Source: Piscibacillus sp052246295
GTDB taxonomy: Bacteria; Bacillota; Bacilli; Bacillales; Alkalibacillaceae
Length of the DNA stretch: 64,000 nt
Assembly: GCA_052246295.1 (NCBI GenBank)
Contig: JBQQCO010000006.1
Reading direction: 5' to 3' (one strand)
This document shows, piece by piece, positions 8,023 to 16,444 of the stretch. The notes beneath the pieces are model-generated. The model was not told where the DNA came from, did no database searches, and saw only the letters and a list, made by a program, of their open reading frames with translations. The stretch's first letter is position 1; each line of letters begins with the position of its first letter. The translations under genes were made by a program, and so were the position numbers.

Positions 8023-9576
8023 TTATTTCCTTACATTGTGAATCCACGCTTTGTCCTCATCCATCATTTTCTTAGCTGCGTAAATGGTTAAGAACTGAAT
8101 AATAATGATTGGTAATCCCATCAAGCCCGAGATAACTTCTAATGGTGCTAAACCACCGATTTGCATTAATATTAACGCTAGCACTGTAATGATAGCAGCC
8201 GTAAATATTCTTAAATTTTTAGAGGGTTCATACTTACTCATATCTCTTTTGCCTGAATAAGCTGCAATGGTATACGTTGTTGAGTCTAGCGTAGTGGTTA
8301 AAAAGATCATAGCAACTATAATAAAGATGACCATAATAATACTTGATAAAGGTAAAGCCGAAAGAATATGAGGAATAACATTTACGGGCTCTGTATCCTC
8401 AACACGATTTAACACATCGATGTCTCCATTTAAATAAGAATGAACGCCTAAACCACCTAGAATACCTGTTGCAACCCATGATAAAGCTGTAGGTGCTAAT
8501 AAGTAAGTTAGAATCATCTCTTTTACTGTACGACCTTTAGAAATTTTTGCTGCAAAAACACTGTGCAGCATAGCCCAAGTTGCACTATAAGCAAACCAAA
8601 AAATCATATGGCTTTGTATATGAGAAGTTTGATCTATAGCAACGGATTCCGTATAAAACGATAAGCTTAAATAATTATTCAATAGGTGACCTACTGTATC
8701 TGTAAAATAATCTAAAATGAATACACCAGGCCCTGCAATTAAAATAAAAACAGCTAAACCGCCTGCAAGATAAATATTAAACGTACTGAGACGCTTAATC
8801 CCCTTTTCAATACCTAAATAAGCACTAACCGAAAATAAGAATACCCAAATAATAGTTACAATCATGGTTAATCCAAATGTAACCTCTATATTTAGCAACG
8901 CTGATAAATTCGATGTAATGATAGGAGTCCCAAGACCTAATGTGACAGCTGCTCCAGATAAAATACTAACTAAGAATAGAATATCTATAACCTTACCACC
9001 TACACCATCCGTAAAACGATCACCAAAAATGACACGACAAGCTTCTGATATTCTCATTAGAGGTCTCTTCTTTACGTGAATGACATAAGCCATAGCAGGC
9101 GCTGCCATTACAAAAATCGCAAATACCTGGAAGCTCCACAGAAACATACTATAGGCATTTCCCCATAATAATGCTTCTTGTGAACCAGGTTCCAATCCAA
9201 ATGGTGGATCAATGGCTACTTGCGTCCACTGCACCACCCCCGTTCTCATGATTGTGGACCCAACACCCATCGCAATTAAGATAGATGCATATTGAAACAT
9301 TGTGAATCTAGGCTTTTCATTCGGATCACCGAACACAACATTTCCGTACTTTGAAAATGAAAAATACAAGCCTGCTCCTAACAAAATAAGGGCATACCAT
9401 ATGTACCCCCAACTAAACCCATTAACTATTTGATCAAAAATGTTGTTAAGTAATTCTAATGATTCCGATTCATAAACAGAGAATGGAATACTTATAAGAA
9501 CAATCAATAGAAATGAAGGTAAGAAAATTTTATAATCTACTAACCTCCAACTTTTAAATAACTTTCCCCTTTTCAT
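8023..9576 (-). CDS. BCCT-family transporter (divergent)
   Basis: A 517-residue, about 12-helix transporter of the betaine/carnitine/choline family, which takes up compatible solutes or quaternary amines with Na+ or H+. Family features are the N-terminal WYALILLGAGLYFSFSKYG helix, KRPLMRISEACR and AKISKGRTVKEM before helix 9. The segment that in classical members carries a Trp-rich substrate box (like WTIFYWAWW) here reads FWFAYSATWAML, so most aromatic ligands are missing and the substrate may differ. The start ATG follows AGAGGAGG. It is convergent with the MMPL operon. The name OpuD would be too specific. Confidence 0.88.
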   Translation of the reverse strand: MKRGKLFKSWRLVDYKIFLPSFLLIVLISIPFSVYESESLELLNNIFDQIVNGFSWGYIWYALILLGAGLYFSFSKYGNVVFGDPNEKPRFTMFQYASILIAMGVGSTIMRTGVVQWTQVAIDPPFGLEPGSQEALLWGNAYSMFLWSFQVFAIFVMAAPAMAYVIHVKKRPLMRISEACRVIFGDRFTDGVGGKVIDILFLVSILSGAAVTLGLGTPIITSNLSALLNIEVTFGLTMIVTIIWVFLFSVSAYLGIEKGIKRLSTFNIYLAGGLAVFILIAGPGVFILDYFTDTVGHLLNNYLSLSFYTESVAIDQTSHIQSHMIFWFAYSATWAMLHSVFAAKISKGRTVKEMILTYLLAPTALSWVATGILGGLGVHSYLNGDIDVLNRVEDTEPVNVIPHILSALPLSSIIMVIFIIVAMIFLTTTLDSTTYTIAAYSGKRDMSKYEPSKNLRIFTAAIITVLALILMQIGGLAPLEVISGLMGLPIIIIQFLTIYAAKKMMDEDKAWIHNVRK

Positions 9577-9707
9577 CTCATTACCTCCTCTAAATAGTTC
9601 ATTTGAATAACGTTGTAAAATTCACATACCACATTTTTATGAGATTAAACTTTAAGGGAATATTGTCGAAAATTGTAAAACTTTTTCGAATTTCAGAGTG
9701 TTTTTTA

Positions 9708-9736
9708 TTGATTTTTATTTCGACACACGATATAAT
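9708..9736 (+). promoter_or_regulatory. Sigma-A promoter of the lipoprotein gene
   Basis: TTGATT (9708-9713), 17-nt spacer, TATAAT (9731-9736), about 45 bp before the lipoprotein start. Confidence 0.75.
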
Positions 9737-9781
9737 TTTTCTCGGAGTCAAAAATATACACACATAAAGGGAGGGAGTTTC

Positions 9782-10393
9782 ATGCGTTATTTAGTAATTT
9801 TATTAGCATCTCTAATGCTAATTTTGGCAGCATGTGGAAGTAATGACAACGCAGAAACCGAGGAATCAAATACTGGTTCTGAACAAAATAACGAAGAAAC
9901 TGAAAACACAGAAGAAGAAGGAGACTCTGAAGAAACTGCTGAGGCTAGCGATGATGAACTAGTTGAAGAAGCAATGAATTCTTACAATGAAGCTATGGAA
10001 CAATTCCAAGCTGATTATGTTGATGGTACATCAGTAGAAGAATTCACTTCAGTTGAAGAAGTAGCTGACTATTTCTTAGAGAACGCTCAAGTAACAGAAG
10101 CTTTTGCTACAGACATAGCTGAAAGAGTTGTTGAAGAAAACGACGGCGAACTAACTTGGTTAGATCGTGATTACACAGTAACAGTTGATGCAGAAGAATT
10201 TAACATCTATTCAATGGGAGACAGCCAGAAATTCTACAATTTTAGAATTGCTGGAGATGCTGAAGAGAACCGTGGTGACTACACTTACGAACTTCTAAAA
10301 GAAGACGGCGAGTGGTTAGTTGATGAATTAAACTTTGGTTACTTAGATGGTGAGCATCCAGACGATCAAACTGAAGAAGAAGACGCTGAATAA
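9782..10393 (+). CDS. Acidic lipoprotein of unknown function
   Basis: A 203-residue secreted lipoprotein. The signal peptide MRYLVILLASLMLILAAC has a clear lipobox with Cys18, so the mature protein should be anchored to the outer face of the membrane. A low-complexity Glu/Asn/Thr linker (about residues 20-60) is followed by a compact domain with repeated VEEF/VEEVADYF elements and GEWLVDELNFGYLDG near the end, which recalls small DUF4878-like fold domains but is not assigned. The start was moved to ATG 9782 because it follows AGGGAGGGAG and begins the signal peptide. The strong acidity fits a salt-adapted host. It has its own promoter and terminator, so it is monocistronic. Confidence 0.85.
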   Translation: MRYLVILLASLMLILAACGSNDNAETEESNTGSEQNNEETENTEEEGDSEETAEASDDELVEEAMNSYNEAMEQFQADYVDGTSVEEFTSVEEVADYFLENAQVTEAFATDIAERVVEENDGELTWLDRDYTVTVDAEEFNIYSMGDSQKFYNFRIAGDAEENRGDYTYELLKEDGEWLVDELNFGYLDGEHPDDQTEEEDAE

Positions 10394-10400
10394 TAGACAA

Positions 10401-10435
10401 GCCTTGATCCAATTAGGATCAAGGCTTCTTCTATT
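10401..10435 (+). terminator. Terminator after the lipoprotein gene
   Basis: Perfect 10-bp stem GCCTTGATCC / GGATCAAGGC (10401-10410, 10416-10425), then TTCTTCTATT. Confidence 0.88.
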
Positions 10436-10487
10436 ACTATAATTATTTTAGTGACACACGAATCCTTTTCACGTTTGTTGTAAATAT

Positions 10488-10520
10488 AAGAAAAATCTCA
10501 GCCACGCGGGCTGAGATTTT
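10488..10520 (-). terminator. Terminator after the AbgT-type transporter gene
   Basis: Stem AAATCTCAGCC / GGCTGAGATTT (10493-10503, 10509-10519) lies just past the stop at 10529 on the minus strand, with T-rich sequence following it. Confidence 0.85.
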
Positions 10521-10528
10521 CATACTTT

Positions 10529-12058
10529 TTATCCATTATAGAAGAATGATGAACCTGGACCCAAGTCGATACCTAATAACATCCATACGAACAATAAGAT
10601 TGTCCAGAATATTAAAAACGCAATTGAGTATGGGAACATAACTGAAATCATCGTACCAATACCCATTTTCTTATCATACTTCTGTGCAAATGCAATGATG
10701 ATCGCGAAATAAGTCATTAATGGTGTAATGATATTCGTTGATGAGTCTGCAATACGATAAGCCATTTGTGTTAGCTCTGGTGATAAACCTAATTGCATCA
10801 TCATCGGAACGAAGATTGGTGCTAACATCGCCCACTTAGCTGACGCACTTCCAATGAATAAGTTGATTACCCCTACTACTAGAATAAATAAAATTAATAG
10901 TAAGAACGGCATACTACTTAAATTCAAGAACTCTAGGAAGTTTGCACCTAACACACCGAGTACAATTCCCATATTTGTTTCAGCGAAGTAAGCTACGAAC
11001 TGACCAGCTGTAAATGCTAACACAATGAACATACCCATTGACGCCATTGTGTCTGATAACTGATTCGCAACGTCTTTATCGTCTTTAATATTTTTCGTAA
11101 CCATACCATAAACAAGACCTGGTACGAAGAATAAGATCGTAATAACAGGTACTAGAGATTGCATGAATGGTGATTGAATAACGGCACCATCTTCACCGCG
11201 TAACGGCGCATCTCCTGGTACGATTAGAAGTGATAAAATTACTACTGAGACTACAAATGATACAACTGCCCAGATTAAACCTTTTTTCTCAATTGGCTCT
11301 AATCCGTTTAGGTCTTCACGGTAGTCGCCTTTATACTCACCTAGACGTGGTTCAACAATCTTTTCAGTTACCCATGCACCAACTAAAGTTAGAATGAACA
11401 CAGATGCAATAATAAAGTACCAGTTCATAGCAATGTTAATCGTTTCTGCATATTCAGGATTTAACATCGCTGCTGCTTCAATCGTTAACTCACCTAACAT
11501 CGCATCGGTAGCTGATAAGAATATGTTTGCACTGAAACCAGCTGATACACCTGCGAATGCAGCTGCTAAACCAGCTAGTGGGTGACGTCCAAGACCTGCG
11601 AAGATCACGGCACCTAATGGTGGTAATACGACGTAACCAGCATCCGAGGCAACACTTGACATAATACCTGCAAATACTAGTCCAGCTGTAATTAATACTT
11701 TTGGTACTGATAGAACAAATCCACGTAATGCTGCACTAATAAGACCAGTACGCTCTGCAATACCAATACCTAGCATAGTTGCTAATACAACACCTAAAGG
11801 TGCGAATCCAATAAAGTTGTCCACCATGCTTTCAAATATATAACGAATACCTTCTGAGCTTAGAAGACTTTTTACTTCAACAGTTGAGTCTTCCCCAGGG
11901 TGCTCAACACTAACACCAAACATTGATACAACTGCTGATATAACAACCACTAATATAGCTAAGATTGCGAATAATGTTATGGGGTGTGGTAGTTTGTTAC
12001 CAACATTTTCAATGCCATCGAGGAAACGTTGAAATAAACCTCTACGTTGTTTTCCCAT
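10529..12058 (-). CDS. abgT: AbgT-family p-aminobenzoyl-glutamate-type transporter
   Basis: A 509-residue, multi-helix inner-membrane protein of the AbgT family, whose members import p-aminobenzoyl-glutamate or export antifolates such as sulfonamides. The N-terminus FLDGIENVGNKLPHPITLFAIL is the family signature, and the length is typical. Inner motifs include VLPPLGAVIFAGLGRHPLAG and a C-terminal ITPLMTYFAIIIAFAQKY. The ATG follows GGAAGGAG. The gene stands alone between terminators and has no peptidase or hydrolase partner beside it, so substrate and direction cannot be told. Confidence 0.92.
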   Translation of the reverse strand: MGKQRRGLFQRFLDGIENVGNKLPHPITLFAILAILVVVISAVVSMFGVSVEHPGEDSTVEVKSLLSSEGIRYIFESMVDNFIGFAPLGVVLATMLGIGIAERTGLISAALRGFVLSVPKVLITAGLVFAGIMSSVASDAGYVVLPPLGAVIFAGLGRHPLAGLAAAFAGVSAGFSANIFLSATDAMLGELTIEAAAMLNPEYAETINIAMNWYFIIASVFILTLVGAWVTEKIVEPRLGEYKGDYREDLNGLEPIEKKGLIWAVVSFVVSVVILSLLIVPGDAPLRGEDGAVIQSPFMQSLVPVITILFFVPGLVYGMVTKNIKDDKDVANQLSDTMASMGMFIVLAFTAGQFVAYFAETNMGIVLGVLGANFLEFLNLSSMPFLLLILFILVVGVINLFIGSASAKWAMLAPIFVPMMMQLGLSPELTQMAYRIADSSTNIITPLMTYFAIIIAFAQKYDKKMGIGTMISVMFPYSIAFLIFWTILLFVWMLLGIDLGPGSSFFYNG

Positions 12059-12233
12059 GTTGATTAATCTCCTTCCAATTTAAATCTTCTGAAAAATTAG
12101 ATTTCATTAGTTTTAGTAACGTGAAACATTATAAGGGCAATTCGCTTTAAATTAAACACCCTTTCCAAAACTCTAACTAGGAAAATAATTCATACAATTG
12201 TCAATATTTCGGATTCCTAAACGATTTTAAAAT

Positions 12234-12264
12234 CAAAAGAAAACTGGATCCTCAATAGATCCAG
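12234..12264 (-). terminator. Terminator after prfC
   Basis: CTGGATC / GATCCAG (12244-12250, 12258-12264), read on the minus strand as a hairpin followed by TTTTCTTTTG, 19 bases past the prfC stop. Confidence 0.8.
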
Positions 12265-12282
12265 CCTTTAATCAACCCTATA

Positions 12283-13866
12283 TTAAGTTTGGTCATATTT
12301 GTTTACTTCATACAGATCAATTAACTCAACTTCAGGATGTTGGTCTTTAAACCAATTTAACGCAAAGTCATTTTTGAATAACACAACATAGTTTCCTTCA
12401 CGATCTTGTACGAGCATGTTTCGTTCATCGAATAAATTCTTACTAAACTTTTCATCTGGTAACCATCTAGGTACACGTTCACCGATAGACTCTAATAGTA
12501 TTTCGGAATTATATTCATTCTTCATACGGTATTTAAAAACGTCAAATTGCAACTCTCCAACTGCACCCACTATAAACGACTCACCTTTATTTTTCGTAAA
12601 CAATTGTATTGCACCTTCTTGAACCAGCTGCTCAATCCCTTTTCTAAACTGTTTGGATTTCATAACGTTTTTAGCTGTAACTCGTTTATAAATTTCGGGA
12701 GGGAATTGTGGTAATTCATCATACTCAAAGCGTTCTTTCCCTTCAAGAAGAGTATCACCAATTCGGTAAACGTTAGGGTCATAAATACCAATTATATCCC
12801 CTGCATAAGCTTCTTCGATATTATCTCTTGAGGATGCCACGAATTGTTGGGATTGCGCTAAATTAATCGTTTTACCAGTTCTAGCCAACTTCACGCCCAA
12901 TCCACGTTCAAATTTTCCAGAACAAACCCTCAAGAACGCCACACGATCACGGTGTTGTGGATTCATGTTCGCTTGGATTTTAAAAATGAAACCCGAGAAA
13001 TCCGGATTATCTGGTTGAATAACTCCATCCGTCGTTTTTCTTGGAGCTGGTGGCGGTGCCATATTGATAAACGTATCAAAAAACGTTTTAACCCCAAACG
13101 GTGCTAATGCACTTCCGAAAAAGACTGGTGTTTGTTCACCTTTTAAGACAGATTCCATTGAGAACTGATCCCCGGCTTCATCTAACAACTCTAGCTCCTC
13201 TTCTGCCGTTTGATATTCATCTTGACGTTTTAATTCATCGTATTCGAGGTTCTCTAAATTTTCATAAGGAATAATTAACTCTGCTTCATTGTTTTGATAT
13301 TGAACGAATTGTTTACCTTGTCGGTCGAAGATTCCTAAGAATCGCTTGCCCATCCCAACAGGCCAGTTCATTGGATAAGTCTCAATGTCTAATACTTCTT
13401 CTATTTCTTCTAGCAATTCGAAAGGCTCTCGCCCTTCACGGTCCAGCTTATTTATGAATGTAAAAATCGGAATACCTCGCATACGACAAACTTTAAACAA
13501 TTTCTTAGTTTGTGCTTCGATCCCTTTTGTGGCATCAATAATCATGACAACACTATCGACAGCAGTTAACGTACGGTACGTATCTTCACTAAAATCTTCG
13601 TGACCCGGCGTGTCTAGAATGTTGATTTGTAAGTCCTTATATGGGAAGTTCATCACACTAGATGTAACAGATATTCCACGTTGTTTCTCAATTTCCATCC
13701 AGTCTGATGTCGCAAATTTTCCTGACTTTTTCCCTTTTACAGTACCAGCTGAGCGAATTAAATTTCCAAATACTAATAATGTTTCTGTTAATGTTGTCTT
13801 ACCAGCATCAGGGTGAGAAATAATCGCAAAGGTACGACGTTTTTTCATTTCTTCTGTAATTGACAT
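12283..13866 (-). CDS. prfC: Peptide chain release factor 3
   Basis: A 527-residue translational GTPase that recycles release factors 1 and 2 from the ribosome after peptide release. It shows the G1 motif SHPDAGKTT (about residues 17-25), switch region RGISVTSSVMNF, G3 DTPGHEDF and G4 NKLD, then EF-G-like beta domains. The full-length match leaves little doubt. The ATG at 13866 follows GAAGGGATT. It is transcribed alone, with its own terminator. Confidence 0.96.
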   Translation of the reverse strand: MSITEEMKKRRTFAIISHPDAGKTTLTETLLVFGNLIRSAGTVKGKKSGKFATSDWMEIEKQRGISVTSSVMNFPYKDLQINILDTPGHEDFSEDTYRTLTAVDSVVMIIDATKGIEAQTKKLFKVCRMRGIPIFTFINKLDREGREPFELLEEIEEVLDIETYPMNWPVGMGKRFLGIFDRQGKQFVQYQNNEAELIIPYENLENLEYDELKRQDEYQTAEEELELLDEAGDQFSMESVLKGEQTPVFFGSALAPFGVKTFFDTFINMAPPPAPRKTTDGVIQPDNPDFSGFIFKIQANMNPQHRDRVAFLRVCSGKFERGLGVKLARTGKTINLAQSQQFVASSRDNIEEAYAGDIIGIYDPNVYRIGDTLLEGKERFEYDELPQFPPEIYKRVTAKNVMKSKQFRKGIEQLVQEGAIQLFTKNKGESFIVGAVGELQFDVFKYRMKNEYNSEILLESIGERVPRWLPDEKFSKNLFDERNMLVQDREGNYVVLFKNDFALNWFKDQHPEVELIDLYEVNKYDQT

Positions 13867-14010
13867 TCACAAAATCCCTTCTTTATAAATATATAATTTG
13901 TCTTTTGATTTGGGATTTTAACTTACATTAGTATAATTCTCCTTTGACTTTTAACTGATTTTTCACCCTACTACTATACATCAAAATTAACGATGATTCA
14001 CCCCTGAATA

Positions 14011-14331
14011 TTATGAGGTTGTTTTCTGTTCACTGTGTAATTCTCCCCATTCAACCATCATTTCTAATAATGGTTTTAAAGGTCTACCGTATTCTGTTAA
14101 AGCATATTCAACTTTCGGCGGTACTTCTGGGTATGTTGTTTTTGATATCAAACCATCTTGTTCTAATTCTTTAAGTTGTTTAATTAAGGTTTGATGCTTT
14201 ATTAACGGTATACTTCTTTTAATTTCTCCAAACCTTAAATTACCTTCATATAATTTTAATAAAATAACTGCTTTCCACTTTCCACACACGACATCTAACG
14301 TTACTTTAATATTTTCTAAATCACGATCCAT
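14011..14331 (-). CDS. HxlR-family transcriptional regulator
   Basis: A 106-residue winged-helix protein of the HxlR/DUF24 family. Typical elements are CGKWKAVILLKLYEGNLRFGEIKRSIP and the wing EYALTEYGRPLKPLLE. These are often redox- or aldehyde-sensing dimers that control a divergent gene. Only one cysteine (Cys15, directly before GKWK) lies near the N-terminus, the position used for sensing in some family members. It follows GGAGGAGG and is divergent from the RsbR-like gene, 111 bp apart, but the target is not evident. Confidence 0.9.
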   Translation of the reverse strand: MDRDLENIKVTLDVVCGKWKAVILLKLYEGNLRFGEIKRSIPLIKHQTLIKQLKELEQDGLISKTTYPEVPPKVEYALTEYGRPLKPLLEMMVEWGELHSEQKTTS

Positions 14332-14442
14332 AACTGGAACCTCCTCCTAGTACATTAAAAAATACCTCTTTTATAAAACTTTTAATCCTTTAAAATTAAT
14401 ATAAGGAGATATTTTTTATTATCTCTAGGAAGGAGTCTAATT

Positions 14443-15237
14443 ATGGAAAAAAATGAACATTTAAACCAAGCGGGGAGCCTTATATATGAACACTACCCTG
14501 AGATTTTAAATACAGTTGCTGCTTCCTTAGACAATGAAGATACAAAAAGAGGGTTAGATCACCTTCTTCATATTATTGAAGGTAGAGTGTTTAATGGAGA
14601 TCGTTCACTAACCTATCAAGGCGTTAAAAATGCTGGTTATGAAAAAGGCAAACACGATTCTGCTTGTTTTCAAGAATTAGTAGAGCTTTTCCCTTACATT
14701 AGTGAAGGAATTTGGAACTATATTTCCAACATAAATGATGATTACGTGTTAACCATGGACGAACGTCTACGTTTAAATAAAGAAGTAGAACTAACTATAC
14801 TTCATTATAATGCAGGTTACACAAATGGTTACGCTTCTAAAGTTGATAATGAAAATAATAATTTCAATCAAAAACTTAATGAACTTTCCGTACCGATTAT
14901 TAAAGTCGACAACAATATTGGTGTCTGTCCGTTAATAGGTGATATTGATTCTGATCGAGCATCTGTATTAATGAGTAAGACTTTAAATAACGTTTCAGAA
15001 GAACATATTGATTATTTAATTTTAGATTTAACTGGAATGGGTCATGTCAATGAGTTAGTCGCCAAATATTTATTTGATATTGTAAATTCTATGGAATTAA
15101 TTGGGACTAACATTATTTTTACAGGAATTCATAAGCAACTTGCTATGACAGCTATATCATTGAATATTAATTTAGGCGACAAGAAAATTTATCAAACTGT
15201 AGCAGATGCTTTGAAATCAATTAATAAATCTACTTAA
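14443..15237 (+). CDS. RsbR-like STAS-domain protein with altered phosphosite
   Basis: A 264-residue protein. Residues about 1-140 are an unassigned helical sensor-like domain, not a recognisable globin or PAS. Residues about 150-260 are a STAS domain (VPIIKVDNNIGVCPLIGDID ... LILDLTGMGHVNELVAKYLF ... IIFTGI) as in RsbR co-antagonists of the stressosome. In RsbR the segment reads like V-D-T-x-V-A, with a Thr that RsbT phosphorylates; here it reads V-N203-E204-L-V-A, a Glu at that place. The protein could therefore be a non-switchable or constitutively phosphomimetic scaffold part. The start follows AAGGAG. Its stop overlaps the convergent oxidase gene by three or four bases. Confidence 0.82.
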   Translation: MEKNEHLNQAGSLIYEHYPEILNTVAASLDNEDTKRGLDHLLHIIEGRVFNGDRSLTYQGVKNAGYEKGKHDSACFQELVELFPYISEGIWNYISNINDDYVLTMDERLRLNKEVELTILHYNAGYTNGYASKVDNENNNFNQKLNELSVPIIKVDNNIGVCPLIGDIDSDRASVLMSKTLNNVSEEHIDYLILDLTGMGHVNELVAKYLFDIVNSMELIGTNIIFTGIHKQLAMTAISLNINLGDKKIYQTVADALKSINKST

Positions 15238-16298
15238 GAATCACTTTCTTTAAGTACAAGTTTAGCTAATTCCTTTCCAAGATACGGTCCACTCGTAATA
15301 CCAGATGCGCCAAGGCCGTTTGCAATCATGATTTTAGGATGACCAGGAAGCGAGCCAATATAAGGTGTTTTATTAGGCAACATTGGGCGAAATCCCACTC
15401 TTGATTCAATGAATTTTGCTTTTTCTAATCCTGGTGCAAATTTAAAGGCTGTTTTTAAAATTTCAAATACTCCACTTGCTGAACTGGAAGAATCAAAATC
15501 TGTATTGTCTTCATGTGCTGAACCAATGAACACACTATGATTGTCAAAGCCCACTATATATTTATTATTCGGAAGCATTATGGCCGGCCACTCTGATGGA
15601 TCATCGTCTCTTACTTCTAAATGTAATACCTGAGTCTTTTGTGAATATACAGTAAAGTCAATGCCAGCATGCTTAAGTAATTGTGATGACCATGCTCCAT
15701 TGGTTACGATAATTTTTTCTGCCTGATATTTATGTTGGTTAACTTTTACAGTAGTTTCATCATTTAATTCCGCCTCACCTTGAATAACGCTAGCTCCATG
15801 TTTAATTGCTCCTTCAATTAATGCCTTTTTCATCAAGTCACCGTTAACTCTTGCACCACCACTTATATTTACTGCTCCCATTCTATTAGACATGATTGAA
15901 ACCGACGATTCAACTTCATTTGGAGACAATTTCATCACTTCACCAACTCTCGGTGCTTGTTGACGTCTTTCTTGAACATCCGCCACCATTTTATCTAATT
16001 TATCATCGCTTTTATGTAAATGTAGTGAACCTACTTGATTGTAACTGGTTTTGGTAATTCCATCGTTCGCAAGTTCTTGTATAATTTGCGGGTAGTAATG
16101 TGCACCGTTGTTGATTATCTGATACAGCTCTTCATTTTTCTTTTGTGATAACCACGGACTAATAATACCTGCTCCAGAACGGGTCGCCTCACCTTGATCA
16201 AATTTATTGACTAACAGAACAGGGGCACCATGCTTGGCTAAGTGATAAGCAGTAGAAGCTCCAAGAATCCCTGCACCGATTACTATATATGGTTTCAT
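15234..16298 (-). CDS. FAD-dependent amino-acid oxidase/dehydrogenase (DadA/ThiO-like)
   Basis: A 354-residue flavoprotein of the D-amino-acid oxidase superfamily. The N-terminal dinucleotide fold YIVIGAGILGASTAYHLAKHG binds FAD. RSGAGIISPWL, VTNGAWSSQLLKHAG and GFRPMLPNKTPYIG near the C-terminus are family landmarks, ending in the second FAD contact ANGLGASGITSGPYLG. It probably oxidises a D-amino acid, glycine or sarcosine-like substrate. No thiamine genes are nearby, so ThiO is not favoured. The ATG follows AAAGGAG. It overlaps the convergent RsbR-like gene at the stop codons. Confidence 0.85.
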   Translation of the reverse strand: MKPYIVIGAGILGASTAYHLAKHGAPVLLVNKFDQGEATRSGAGIISPWLSQKKNEELYQIINNGAHYYPQIIQELANDGITKTSYNQVGSLHLHKSDDKLDKMVADVQERRQQAPRVGEVMKLSPNEVESSVSIMSNRMGAVNISGGARVNGDLMKKALIEGAIKHGASVIQGEAELNDETTVKVNQHKYQAEKIIVTNGAWSSQLLKHAGIDFTVYSQKTQVLHLEVRDDDPSEWPAIMLPNNKYIVGFDNHSVFIGSAHEDNTDFDSSSSASGVFEILKTAFKFAPGLEKAKFIESRVGFRPMLPNKTPYIGSLPGHPKIMIANGLGASGITSGPYLGKELAKLVLKESDS

Positions 16299-16350
16299 GC
16301 AGTTGCTCCTTTATGTTTGAGTAAATCTAGTTTAACAAAATTTCTATTTC

Positions 16351-16418
16351 CACCCCAAACGATATTATAATAATAAAAATACCACAAACGTTATAATTTC
16401 ACTCTAACATTTGGGGTG
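16351..16418. repeat. Inverted repeat between oxidase and protease genes
   Basis: CACCCCAAA (16351-16359) and TTTGGGGTG (16410-16418) are perfect inverted copies 50 bp apart in AT-rich sequence, upstream of the minus-strand oxidase gene and past the protease stop. This could be an operator pair or a weak terminator; no function is claimed. Confidence 0.4.
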
Positions 16419-16444
16419 CAGTACCGAATTGACGGATATTGTTA

